From assembly GCA_944350315.1 (NCBI GenBank), contig CALVON010000033.1, forward strand, positions 1 to 46,217: a stretch of 46,217 nucleotides of DNA. The letters run 5' to 3'. Below are positions 32,961-42,240 of this stretch, one piece after another. Made by a program: the position numbers and the translations under genes. This DNA comes from an uncultured Bacilli bacterium (lineage in GTDB: Bacteria > Bacillota_I > Bacilli_A > RF39 > UBA660). The notes beneath the pieces are model-generated. The model made no database searches. It was given only the letters and a program-made list of their open reading frames with translations, and was not told the origin of the DNA. How positions within the stretch are numbered: the first letter of the stretch is position 1; every line of letters starts with the position of its first letter.

Positions 32961-35177
32961 ATGCTTAAACTTAAAAATGTTTCTAAATTTTATCACAATA
33001 ATGGGGTTATTGCAGCTGGATTTAGTAAAGTAAGTATTGATTTTAAGATTGGGGAATTTGTAGCAATTGTTGGAGAATCTGGTTCAGGAAAAAGTACTCT
33101 TCTTAATGTAATATCAGGCCTTGATAGTTACGAAGAAGGGGAAATGTATATTAATGATGAAGAAACTAGTCATTATAGTGAAAGTGATTTTGAAGAATAC
33201 AGAAAAAAGTATGTTTCAAATATTTTTCAAAATTTTAATTTAGTAAATAGTTATACAGTATATCAAAATGTTGAATTAGTACTTTTACTAAATGGTTATA
33301 AAAGAGAAGAAATAAAAGAGAAAGTATTATCAATTATTGATCAAGTAGGACTTAGTAAATATAAAAATACGAAAGCTTCAAAGTTATCTGGTGGTCAGAA
33401 ACAAAGGGTGGCTATAGCAAGAGCATTAGCAAAAGAAACACCAATTATTGTGTGTGATGAACCTACGGGTAATCTTGATAGTAGAGCAGCAAAAGGTATT
33501 ATTAAATTACTTAGTGACATTTCTTATAATAAATTAGTAATTGTAGTAACACATAATATTTCAGAAATTGAAAATTTAGCTACTAGAATTGTAAGGATGC
33601 ATGATGGAAAAATAGTATCAGATAAAAAAATAAAAGAGATAGATAATGATATAGATGTTGGAACGGTTAGTTGTAAAAATATAGGATTATTTAATACGAT
33701 TAGATTAGGTTTTAGAAATACTTTTAATATATTTTCAAAATTTGCTTTGATGTTTTCAGTATTTTTATTTATTACAGTTAGTCTACTTAGTGTATATGGA
33801 TCTTTAAAGAAAAGTGAATATGAAAATTCTAAAAATGGAAATAATTATTATTTTAATGACTTAAGTGATACGAGAATTGTTATTAGAAAAACAGATGGTT
33901 CTACTATTAATAGTGATGATTTAGAAAATATTAAAAAAATTAATAATGTAGAAAATATTGCTATAAATGATTTATTGTTAGATAAATATTTGTGGTTTCA
34001 AAATGAAAATGGAGATATTTCTTTTAATGCCACACTTAATGATATATCATTTCTTAATAAAAAGATATCTTATGGTAAGATGCCTGAAGCAGATAATGAG
34101 GTATTAATAGAAGTAAGTGAATATGATTATTATTTTAATGAAAGATTAGAAGATGCTCTTTCTGAAATATATTATTTAAATGGCGATAAAAGTTCATTTA
34201 ATTTAAAAGTAGTTGGAGTAGTATATTCAAATGATTTATTATATTCAAATAGTATAATATATGGAAGTAGTCAATTATTAAATAATTATATGAAAACAGT
34301 AAATAGGGAATATAGTAATGTAGTTATAAATACAAATAATAAAAATTATAATAGCTATAATTCTATTGGTGATAATTTTACAATTATACCTAGTGATAAA
34401 GTTATTAGTGGATGTAGTTATGTATCAGAAAATATTAATTATATTTGTAGTAATTATGATTGTAAAAATAAAAGTTTAAATATTATGATTGATAATTTAT
34501 ATTATAGTGATAAATTAGAGTTAAAAATATGTAATGTTTATAATGATAAGAATGTTAATAAATTGCTTGATATAAATAAAGATAATTATCAATATGGTTC
34601 AATTTTTATAAATTTAGACGATTATAATAGCTTATTTGATAAAGGAGTATATCAATCTAGTGTTTTTGTTAATCATGTAGATAATATAGATGATGTTAGT
34701 AATTTACTTGAAAATATGGGGTATGATACTTTACAAATTAGAAAAACATTAAATAATGATGGTAGTGATGCAGCACAAATATTAAAGATTATTAAATTAA
34801 TTATAATTATAATTTTAGTATTAACTTTATTTTTTATTTCATATTTTGTAATTAAATTAATACTTAAGTCACGAAATATTTATTTTTCAACATTAAGAAT
34901 ATTAGGTGGTAGTTTTAAGCAAGTAAAAAGAATAACTGATGTAGAGTTATTAATTAATTCATCTTTAGCATACTTTAGTTATATATGTTTAATGATATTA
35001 GTTTCAAAAGGAATTTTTAAAATTACTTTTATTAGTAATATTTTAGAATATTTAAAATTAAAAGATTATATTTTAATGTATATTATTTTAGTGTGTATGT
35101 CTTATTTAATATCTACTAGATTTGCTTCAAAGATATTTTCAAAAAGTGCTTTGAAGAGTTATAGGGAGGATATATAA
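32961..35177 (+). CDS. ATPase-FtsX fusion transporter, subunit 1
   Basis: A 738-residue MacB-like half-transporter. The N-terminal 220 residues are the ATPase (Walker A GESGSGKST, signature LSGGQKQR, Walker B IIVCDEPTGNLD, H-loop VTHN). A membrane segment at about 250-275, an extracellular domain of some 330 residues, and three segments near 610-715 form an FtsX unit. The extracellular domain carries several cysteines around residues 495-515 that may form disulfides. Start ATG at 32961 is preferred over 32949, which overlaps the GGAGG site. The stop overlaps the next ATG. Confidence 0.86.
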   Translation: MLKLKNVSKFYHNNGVIAAGFSKVSIDFKIGEFVAIVGESGSGKSTLLNVISGLDSYEEGEMYINDEETSHYSESDFEEYRKKYVSNIFQNFNLVNSYTVYQNVELVLLLNGYKREEIKEKVLSIIDQVGLSKYKNTKASKLSGGQKQRVAIARALAKETPIIVCDEPTGNLDSRAAKGIIKLLSDISYNKLVIVVTHNISEIENLATRIVRMHDGKIVSDKKIKEIDNDIDVGTVSCKNIGLFNTIRLGFRNTFNIFSKFALMFSVFLFITVSLLSVYGSLKKSEYENSKNGNNYYFNDLSDTRIVIRKTDGSTINSDDLENIKKINNVENIAINDLLLDKYLWFQNENGDISFNATLNDISFLNKKISYGKMPEADNEVLIEVSEYDYYFNERLEDALSEIYYLNGDKSSFNLKVVGVVYSNDLLYSNSIIYGSSQLLNNYMKTVNREYSNVVINTNNKNYNSYNSIGDNFTIIPSDKVISGCSYVSENINYICSNYDCKNKSLNIMIDNLYYSDKLELKICNVYNDKNVNKLLDINKDNYQYGSIFINLDDYNSLFDKGVYQSSVFVNHVDNIDDVSNLLENMGYDTLQIRKTLNNDGSDAAQILKIIKLIIIIILVLTLFFISYFVIKLILKSRNIYFSTLRILGGSFKQVKRITDVELLINSSLAYFSYICLMILVSKGIFKITFISNILEYLKLKDYILMYIILVCMSYLISTRFASKIFSKSALKSYREDI

Positions 35178-37612
35178 TGATAAAGATAGTTAATTTAAAT
35201 AAATATTATAATCGTAGAAAAAAGAATCAAATTCATGTTATTAATAATACAAATATTGAATTACCTGATAAAGGACTTGTTGCATTATTAGGCCCTTCTG
35301 GATGTGGAAAGACAACACTATTAAATGTAATTGGTGGACTAGATAATGTAAGTAATGGACATGTTTATATAGATGGAAAAAATATTACAAGTAAGTGTAG
35401 TCATAAAAAAGATAAAATTAGAAATTTAAGTATAGGTTATATTTTTCAAGATTATAAATTAATTGATACGATGAGTGTTTATGATAATGTATCGCTAGTA
35501 TTAAAGATGATAGGTATCAATGATAAAAATGAAATAAAAAAGAGAGTAGATTATATATTAGAAAGAGTTGGAATGTATCGCTATCGATATAGACCGTGTG
35601 GAATGTTATCTGGAGGTCAAAGACAACGAGTAGGAATAGCTAGAGCTTTGGTAAAAAATCCTGATATTATACTAGCAGATGAACCGACAGGTAATTTAGA
35701 TAGCAAAAACACAATTGAAATAATGAATATTATTAAATCTATTTCTAATGATAAACTTGTTATATTAGTGACTCATGAGGTTGAATTAGCTAAATTTTAT
35801 GCTACAAGAATATTAGAGATATATGATGGAAAGATAGAAAAAGATTATATAAATAAGAATAATGATAAAATAGATTATAAACTTGATAATACACTATATT
35901 TAAAAGATTTTAAATATAATAATAAAAATAATGATAATAATATTAATATTGATTATTATAGTGATGAAGTAAATAAATTAAATTTAATAATTATTTGTAA
36001 AAATGGAAATATTTATATTAAAAATAAAGATAATGAAAAATTAGAAGTTATTGATAGTAATTCTAATATTGAGATTGTCAATGATCATTATAAAAAATTA
36101 GATAAAAAGATATATGAAAAATATTCTTTTGATTTTAATAATATTATTAATAATAATATAGACCTTAAGTATAGTTCTGTTTTTAATATTTTTAACCTAA
36201 TTTCTTATGGTTTCAAAAAAGTATTTAAATATAATTTTTTAAAAAAAATATTATTATTGGGATTCTTTTTATCAGCTATTTTTATGACATATTCAATTAG
36301 TAATATATTTGGTCTTTTAAGTGTTGATGATGATGAGTTTATTAAAACTAATAAAAATTATTTAAAGTTAGATAACAATAAGATAAGTGTAGAAGATTTT
36401 AAAAAATATGAAGATGTAGGAGGTATTGAATATATAATTCCTGGTGATAGTCAAGTAAAACTTTTAGTTGATGATAAAAAATACTATCAAACACTTGATG
36501 CAAACTTATCTATTATCGGTTCAATAGCTAGTCTAGATATGATTAGTGAAAATGATGTAGTACTTGGTGAGATGGCTAGTGATAAGAACGAAATACTAAT
36601 AGATAAAATGGTTTTTGATAGAGCTTTGAATATAGAGATGATAGGTTATTATGAATTATCTAAAATGATTGATAGTTTAGTTAGAGTAAAAACAGGTATA
36701 CTTGAATATAAAATTGTTGGGGTAGTAGACTTGGGTAGCCCTTCAATATATGTTTCTGAAAGTGAACTAATTAATATTATTTCTAATAGTAAATATGAAG
36801 GAGATTTATTTGGCAATGAAATTAATGATGTTGTAAATAACAATTTAGTTTATGATTATAATTTATATAAAGAGAAAATAACTATTACTACTGGTAGAGC
36901 TCCTGATAATGATTATGAAGTAATTATTAATGATAATCAGAAAGATATGTATAAATTAAATCAAGAAATTGATAATGTCAAAGTTAATAATAATAAATTA
37001 AAAGTAGTAGGTTTTTATAAATCTTATGATGATACAAATAATTATTATGTTAATAGTAATACTATAAAATATGATTTAATTTTAAATAGTAAAGGAGCAA
37101 TGATATATTCTAAAGATAAAGATAAAACTATTAATGATTATAAGGAAAATTCTATAAATTTATTAGATGTATATGAAATGGATCGAGAAAATTATATTAA
37201 CAGAATTAAAAATTCAGTTAATTCTGGTTTAGTTGTATCATTTGTAATACTAGGAATATCTTTAATAGAAATAATCTTAATGATTAGATCATCATTTTTA
37301 TCTAGAGTAAAAGAAGTTGGGATATATAGAGCAATAGGTGTTAAGAAAAGTGATATTTATAAAATGTTTTCTTCTGAAGCAATAGCAATTACTACCTTAG
37401 TTTCAGTTCCAGGAGTATTATTTATGAGTTATTGTCTATATGTAATGAGTAGTATTAGTATAGTTGCGAATAATTATGTTATAAATATTGGAATTGTAAT
37501 TTTATGTATTATAGTAATGTATTTATTTAATATATTTGTTGGACTAATTCCAGTATTTAATACCATTAGAAAAAGCCCTGCAGAAATTCTTAGTAGTCAT
37601 AGTATTGATTAG
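35177..37612 (+). CDS. ATPase-FtsX fusion transporter, subunit 2
   Basis: An 811-residue protein of the same design: ATPase domain 1-220 (GPSGCGKTT, LSGGQRQR, IILADEPTGNLD, VTHE), a long Asn/Lys-rich linker (about 225-340), a membrane segment near 352-375, an extracellular domain, and three segments near 675-800. The FtsX coupling loop reads SRVKEVGIYRAIGVKKSDI. It overlaps subunit 1 in TAATG and both differ clearly in sequence, so the pair probably forms a heterodimer instead of the homodimer known for MacB. No separate membrane-fusion gene is present. Cargo is unknown. Confidence 0.86.
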   Translation: MIKIVNLNKYYNRRKKNQIHVINNTNIELPDKGLVALLGPSGCGKTTLLNVIGGLDNVSNGHVYIDGKNITSKCSHKKDKIRNLSIGYIFQDYKLIDTMSVYDNVSLVLKMIGINDKNEIKKRVDYILERVGMYRYRYRPCGMLSGGQRQRVGIARALVKNPDIILADEPTGNLDSKNTIEIMNIIKSISNDKLVILVTHEVELAKFYATRILEIYDGKIEKDYINKNNDKIDYKLDNTLYLKDFKYNNKNNDNNINIDYYSDEVNKLNLIIICKNGNIYIKNKDNEKLEVIDSNSNIEIVNDHYKKLDKKIYEKYSFDFNNIINNNIDLKYSSVFNIFNLISYGFKKVFKYNFLKKILLLGFFLSAIFMTYSISNIFGLLSVDDDEFIKTNKNYLKLDNNKISVEDFKKYEDVGGIEYIIPGDSQVKLLVDDKKYYQTLDANLSIIGSIASLDMISENDVVLGEMASDKNEILIDKMVFDRALNIEMIGYYELSKMIDSLVRVKTGILEYKIVGVVDLGSPSIYVSESELINIISNSKYEGDLFGNEINDVVNNNLVYDYNLYKEKITITTGRAPDNDYEVIINDNQKDMYKLNQEIDNVKVNNNKLKVVGFYKSYDDTNNYYVNSNTIKYDLILNSKGAMIYSKDKDKTINDYKENSINLLDVYEMDRENYINRIKNSVNSGLVVSFVILGISLIEIILMIRSSFLSRVKEVGIYRAIGVKKSDIYKMFSSEAIAITTLVSVPGVLFMSYCLYVMSSISIVANNYVINIGIVILCIIVMYLFNIFVGLIPVFNTIRKSPAEILSSHSID

Positions 37613-37644
37613 TGTAAAAATATTTTAATAATTAATAATAAAAA

Positions 37645-37678
37645 TGGCCTTTAAGCATTTTACATAAAGGCCACTTTT
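37645..37678. terminator. Hairpin within the left inverted repeat, likely bidirectional terminator
   Basis: TGGCCTTTA/TAAAGGCCA with an 11-base loop, followed by CTTTT on the plus strand and by a T5 run on the minus strand. It ends the ABC operon and would also stop the minus-strand promoter at 37690-37719 after a transcript of about 45 bases. Confidence 0.65.
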
Positions 37679-37689
37679 ATTATGTATAA

Positions 37690-37719
37690 ATTATAACATA
37701 TTCATGATATTTTTGTCTA
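37690..37719 (-). promoter_or_regulatory. Minus-strand promoter inside the cassette
   Basis: On the minus strand TAGACA (37719-37714), 18 bases, TATAAT (37695-37690) with an extended TGT before the -10. It is conserved in the copy at 46139-46168. No comparable promoter points at the surface gene; the best plus-strand candidate is TTGCAA near 37729 with a poor -10. Confidence 0.6.
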
Positions 37720-37855
37720 TATCTAGTTTGCAAGAAAACTTAAAAATAATTTATGTTATATTTATACAATTCTTTTAATTATAGGGTTTAGCATTAAAAT
37801 AAATAGCCTTTAAGTAAAATGCTTAATGACCTTTTCGGAGAAAGTCGGAGGAAGT

Positions 37856-39652
37856 ATGGATAAGAATAAAAAAATAATAATCATATTATCAGTTTTAACA
37901 GTAATATTTACAGTAATTGGAGGGACACTTGCTTATTGGAGATGGCAAACTACAGAAGCACAAAAAACAAATGTTGTTTTTACTGTTTCAAAAGATTTTT
38001 CATGTGCAGCTGATGGTGGTGGTAATATTGAACCAGGAGATGTGTTAATTGTACCAACAGAAGTGACGGAAGAAAATAGTGCCTATTATATCAAAAGAAC
38101 AGTAACGGTAACCCCAACGATTAATGTAGCAGATAAAACTGTCTATATGGATTTATGGTTAGATATAAATAGTATAGGTGCAGGACTATCTAATAGTGAT
38201 TACTTTATGTATTCATTTACTAAAACAGATACTAGTCCATATGATGATGTAGTTGTAACAGGTAATTTTAAAGGAAAAAAAGTTGGGGATAAGGTAGCAT
38301 TGCTAGACGGAAAAGATTATTTGTCCAGTATAACTGATACATATTATTTATGGATATGGTTAGATGCCGAAGAAACTTCGCCTTCGACAATGAATCAAGC
38401 GTTTAGCTTATCATTAAATGGCAGTTGTACTGATAACGATATTATTAATGAACCAGTATTAGATGAAGGAATGATCCCAATAACCTTTGATGTATCAGGG
38501 GATAATACGATAATAAAAACAGTATCAACAAGTGATAGTAGTTGGTATAATTATTCAAATAAAGAATGGGCTAATGCAATATTAGTAACAGAATCATCAA
38601 GAAGTAAATATTTAGATACAACTAATGTAGAAGTAAATCAATCAGATATCTTAGCATATTTAGTATGGATACCAAGATACAAATATAAAATATGGACATT
38701 ATCTAAAAATAGTACAGGTCAAGAGCAGGAAATAGAAATCGTATTTGAATCAAAAGATGAAATTTCAACTGGCACCCAAGTCGGAGAATATATAACTCAT
38801 CCAGCGTTTTGGTGGGATAATGATAGTGATGGAGTAAGAGATGCTGGTGAAGAATTATCCGGAATATGGGTAGGTAAGTTTGAAACAACGGGAACAGCAG
38901 ATGTGCCAACAATATTGCCTAACTTAGTATCGTTAACTAAAAAAAATATATCCACCCAGTTTCAAATCTCATTAAAATTTGCAGGTGGTACACTATCAGG
39001 AAGTAATGTAACATTTACTGGTTCATCAACATATGGATTAGATAGCAACATTGACAGTCATATGATGAAAAATAGTGAATGGGGAGCAGTAGCCTATTTA
39101 TCACATTCCAAATATGGAGCAAATAGGGAAATATATTTTAATAATAGTAGTAGATATTATACAGGAAGAAGTGGTGGCAATGTTGGTGAAAGTGTATCAG
39201 CTAGTACTAAAGGAAAATATACCTGGGATGGCTTTTTAACTAGTGACAACACTACAAGAGATTTGACTAAAGTTGCTAGTACAACAGGGAATATTACTGG
39301 AGTATATGATATGGTAGGTGGAACAGTAGAATATGTAATGGGAAATTATAATTCTACTATTAAAATTAGTGGTTTTACATCTATGCCTCAAAAAAAATAC
39401 TACGATAAATACACCACTACAAACGGTTTAACTGCATGTAATGGTGGAGTATGTTTTGGCCATGCTTTATCAGAAACGAATTCTTGGTATTCAGATTCTT
39501 TTAATTATGCTTCTAGTTCATATCCATGGTATAGTCGAGGTGGTAGGGCAGATAATAATGGTAAGTTACTTGGGATTTTTATGAATGGTATTGGTGATGG
39601 GGATAGTGATAGTAAAATTAGCTTTCGTGTAGTTTTAGTGAATTTAAACTGA
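37856..39652 (+). CDS. Surface protein with SipW-type signal and FGE-like C-terminal domain
   Basis: A 598-residue exported protein. The signal (KKIIIILSVLTVIFTVIGGTLAYW) resembles SipW-class signals of TasA/camelysin proteins. A beta-rich domain with paired cysteines (FSCAADGGG, SLNGSCTDND) spans about 30-205. From about 215 the sequence has WYNYSNKEWANAILVTES, LAYLVWIPRYKYKIW, LSGIWVGKFETTG, KNSEWGAVAYLSHSKYG, GNITGVYDMVGGTVEYVMGNY and ISFRVVL. This is a formylglycine-generating-enzyme/C-type-lectin-like arrangement found in many gut Firmicutes surface proteins, and it may bind ligands. The inverted-repeat cassette lies directly upstream. ATG at 37856 follows GGAGG. Confidence 0.75.
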   Translation: MDKNKKIIIILSVLTVIFTVIGGTLAYWRWQTTEAQKTNVVFTVSKDFSCAADGGGNIEPGDVLIVPTEVTEENSAYYIKRTVTVTPTINVADKTVYMDLWLDINSIGAGLSNSDYFMYSFTKTDTSPYDDVVVTGNFKGKKVGDKVALLDGKDYLSSITDTYYLWIWLDAEETSPSTMNQAFSLSLNGSCTDNDIINEPVLDEGMIPITFDVSGDNTIIKTVSTSDSSWYNYSNKEWANAILVTESSRSKYLDTTNVEVNQSDILAYLVWIPRYKYKIWTLSKNSTGQEQEIEIVFESKDEISTGTQVGEYITHPAFWWDNDSDGVRDAGEELSGIWVGKFETTGTADVPTILPNLVSLTKKNISTQFQISLKFAGGTLSGSNVTFTGSSTYGLDSNIDSHMMKNSEWGAVAYLSHSKYGANREIYFNNSSRYYTGRSGGNVGESVSASTKGKYTWDGFLTSDNTTRDLTKVASTTGNITGVYDMVGGTVEYVMGNYNSTIKISGFTSMPQKKYYDKYTTTNGLTACNGGVCFGHALSETNSWYSDSFNYASSSYPWYSRGGRADNNGKLLGIFMNGIGDGDSDSKISFRVVLVNLN

Positions 39653-39770
39653 TTATGTTTTTGAAAAGATGGTTTGTTGCTAATTTTTGGATATAAAAAA
39701 GACTGTAAATAAAGTGTCAAATCTATTGATATATAATAAATTTTGATTAAAATAATTACTCAAGAAAAGG

Positions 39771-39823
39771 AAGTGACTATTATTATTATTTAATATTGTT
39801 AATAATAATAGTTGCTTTATTTT
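39771..39823 (+). terminator. Hairpin ahead of lon
   Basis: ACTATTATTATTA at 39776-39788 pairs perfectly with TAATAATAATAGT at 39800-39812, with AAG/CTT beyond a small internal loop, followed by a T-rich stretch. It may terminate the surface-protein transcript or act as an attenuator of lon. It is not a CIRCE element. Confidence 0.5.
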
Positions 39824-39838
39824 TTGGAGTAGGTGATT

Positions 39839-42124
39839 ATGATGGTTGAAACTAATTTACCAATATTTTTTCTAAGAGATATAGTGTTATTACCTTATAA
39901 TGAGCTTAGAATTGAGGTATCTACTGATATAGAAAAGAGGATACTAGATGTTAGTGAAAAACGCCATGATAATCATATTTTATTTGTTAATTTGACTGAT
40001 GCATTAGAAGAAAAACCTAATATTAGAAAATTACCTAAAATGGGTATTTTAGGTAAAGTTAAAACTAAATTAGAACTTCCTAATGGGGTAATTAGATTAG
40101 TGGTTATGGGAATAGATAGGGCAGAAATAATTAATTGTATTGAGAATGATGAAAATATATATGAGGCTTTTGTGATACCTACTAAAGAGTATGATTATAA
40201 TGAACTTGAAGCAAATGCATTAAAAAGAATACTTTTTAAAGATTTAAATGATTATATTGAAATATCTTCTTATATATCTAATAATGTATTAGGAAGAATT
40301 AGTGGTATAAATGGATTGGGAAGATTATCTGATATTATTGTTTCTGAATTACCAATTGATTATATGCAAAAAATTAAGTATATAGATATGCCTAATCCAA
40401 TGAATAGAATTAAATTAGTTATTGAAGATTTAAATCGTGAGATGGAAACGGTTAAATTAGAAAATGAGATAGAAGAAAATTTAAAAAATAAATTAGATGA
40501 GGAACAAAAAAATTATATTTTAAAAGAGAAAATAAAATTAATTAAAGAAGAGATTAATGAAGTTGATATAAAAGATAATGATATTGAAAAACTTGTTAGT
40601 AAAATAAATAAAAATAATTATCCAGATTATGTTTATGATAGGATAATGGAAGAGATGAATCGTTATGAACTTACTTCACCAACTAGTCCAGAACTTTCTA
40701 TTATTAGAAATTATATTGATTGGTTAATTAGTTTACCTTGGAATAATTATACTAAAGATAAAAGTAATATAGATGATGTTATGGGTAAATTAAATAATAC
40801 TCATTTTGGACTTGAATCAGTAAAAGAGAGAATTATTGAATATATTGCCGTTGGTAAAAAAATAAAAAACAATAAGAGCCCAATACTTTGTTTGATTGGA
40901 CCACCTGGTGTTGGAAAGACAACAATGGCAAAATCTATTGCTCATGCATTGGGAAGAAAATTTGTAAAAATAAGCGTTGGTGGAGTACATGATGAAGGAG
41001 AAATTGTTGGTCATAGAAGAACTTATATGGGAGCAAGTCCAGGTAAAATTATTCAAGGACTTAAGAGAGTTAGAGTAAATAATCCAGTATTTCTAATTGA
41101 TGAGATAGATAAGCTTACTAAAGATTATAAGGGTGATCCGGCATCTGCATTATTAGATGTTCTTGATAGAGAACAAAATGGAATGTTTTGTGATAATTAT
41201 GTAGAACTTGAGTATGATTTATCTAATGTTATGTTTATTTTGACAGGTAATGATGAATTGGCAATACCAGATGCTTTAAGAGATAGATTAGAAATAATTA
41301 ATTTATCTAGTTATACTTTAGCTGAAAAAGAAATTATTGCTAGTAATTATATTATTCCAAAGTTAGAGAAAGATTATGGAATAAAATTAAATTTTAGTAC
41401 TACTAATATAAAAAATATTATTTTTAATTATACGAGGGAGTCTGGGGTTAGACAGTTAGAGAGATGTTTAGATAAAATATTTAGAAAGGTTTTAATAAAT
41501 AATGGTGATGTTGATACCAAAAATATTAATATAAAAGAATATTTGGGTAATTATAAATATCGTGAGATTGCTAATGAAAAAGAAAGTTATATTGGAGTTG
41601 TTAATGCTTTAGGATATACACCATATGGTGGATGTGTTCAAAAAATATCTTCTTTAATGTATAGTGGAGATGGTAAATTAATATTTACTGGAATGCTAGG
41701 AGACGTAATTAAAGAAAGTGGCTATGTAGCTGTTAGCTATATTAAAGGTAACGATAAAATAATGGATATTGATAGTAAAATATTTGGTATAAATGATTTT
41801 CATATACATTTTGAAAATGGAGGTATACCTAAAGACGGACCATCAGCTGGAGTTGCTGTTATTACTGCATTGCTTAGTTTGATTAAAAAAGTTCCTATTG
41901 ACAGTTCAATAAGTATGACTGGAGAAATAACTTTAAGAGGAAAAGTTTTACCAGTAGGTGGTATAAAAGAAAAAGTTTTAGCAGCGATTAATAATAATAT
42001 TAAAACTATTTATATACCAATTGATAATAAAGAAGATTTAAAAGATATTCCAAGAGAACTATTAAAAAGTATAAAGATTAAATATATTAATAATTATTTA
42101 GAAATATATAATGATTTATTTTAA
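39839..42124 (+). CDS. lon: ATP-dependent protease Lon
   Basis: A 761-residue LonA. The N-terminal substrate domain starts LPIFFLRDIVLLPYNELRIEV. Next come the coiled coil, an AAA+ module with GPPGVGKTTMAKS near residue 354 and FLIDEIDKL, the sensor region FILTGNDE, and the protease domain with catalytic serine in PKDGPSAGVAV (near 668) and lysine in GGIKEKVLAA (near 711). Lon degrades misfolded and regulatory proteins. ATG at 39839 or 39842 both suit the GGAG site at 39826; an upstream GTG at 39833 is less likely. A terminator follows. Confidence 0.95.
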   Translation: MMVETNLPIFFLRDIVLLPYNELRIEVSTDIEKRILDVSEKRHDNHILFVNLTDALEEKPNIRKLPKMGILGKVKTKLELPNGVIRLVVMGIDRAEIINCIENDENIYEAFVIPTKEYDYNELEANALKRILFKDLNDYIEISSYISNNVLGRISGINGLGRLSDIIVSELPIDYMQKIKYIDMPNPMNRIKLVIEDLNREMETVKLENEIEENLKNKLDEEQKNYILKEKIKLIKEEINEVDIKDNDIEKLVSKINKNNYPDYVYDRIMEEMNRYELTSPTSPELSIIRNYIDWLISLPWNNYTKDKSNIDDVMGKLNNTHFGLESVKERIIEYIAVGKKIKNNKSPILCLIGPPGVGKTTMAKSIAHALGRKFVKISVGGVHDEGEIVGHRRTYMGASPGKIIQGLKRVRVNNPVFLIDEIDKLTKDYKGDPASALLDVLDREQNGMFCDNYVELEYDLSNVMFILTGNDELAIPDALRDRLEIINLSSYTLAEKEIIASNYIIPKLEKDYGIKLNFSTTNIKNIIFNYTRESGVRQLERCLDKIFRKVLINNGDVDTKNINIKEYLGNYKYREIANEKESYIGVVNALGYTPYGGCVQKISSLMYSGDGKLIFTGMLGDVIKESGYVAVSYIKGNDKIMDIDSKIFGINDFHIHFENGGIPKDGPSAGVAVITALLSLIKKVPIDSSISMTGEITLRGKVLPVGGIKEKVLAAINNNIKTIYIPIDNKEDLKDIPRELLKSIKIKYINNYLEIYNDLF

Positions 42125-42128
42125 TTAT

Positions 42129-42162
42129 AAGATTGCTTAATAAGTATAGAGCAGTCTTTTTT
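42129..42162 (+). terminator. lon terminator
   Basis: AAGATTGCT/AGCAGTCTT, nine pairs with one G-T, 12-base loop, T6 run. Confidence 0.72.
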
Positions 42163-42240
42163 GATATAAAAATTTTTTAGTATATGTTGTAAAAAAATTT
42201 TAAATATGCTATATTTATATAGAAAGTAGATGATATATGT

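Larger units (their letters stand above)
37641..37838. repeat. Putative invertible promoter cassette
   Basis: Inverted repeats bound this segment: 37651-37671 matches the reverse complement of 37806-37826 at 20 of 21 bases, including a perfect 13-base core (TTAAGCATTTTAC). Some 134 bases lie between them and contain a promoter on the minus strand (37690-37719), pointing away from the surface gene at 37856. The left half recurs at 46089. The layout fits a phase-variable promoter inverton in its OFF state. The left repeat is also a hairpin (37645-37673). Confidence 0.55.

Noticed and set aside
37856-39652. Target of a diversity-generating retroelement
   Set aside because: The C-terminal fold is of the type used by such systems, but no reverse transcriptase or template repeat is in the window and the end shows no adenine-biased variable tract that I can identify.
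39771-39823. CIRCE heat-shock operator before lon
   Set aside because: The palindrome is ACTATTATTATTA, which does not match the CIRCE half-site TTAGCACTC.
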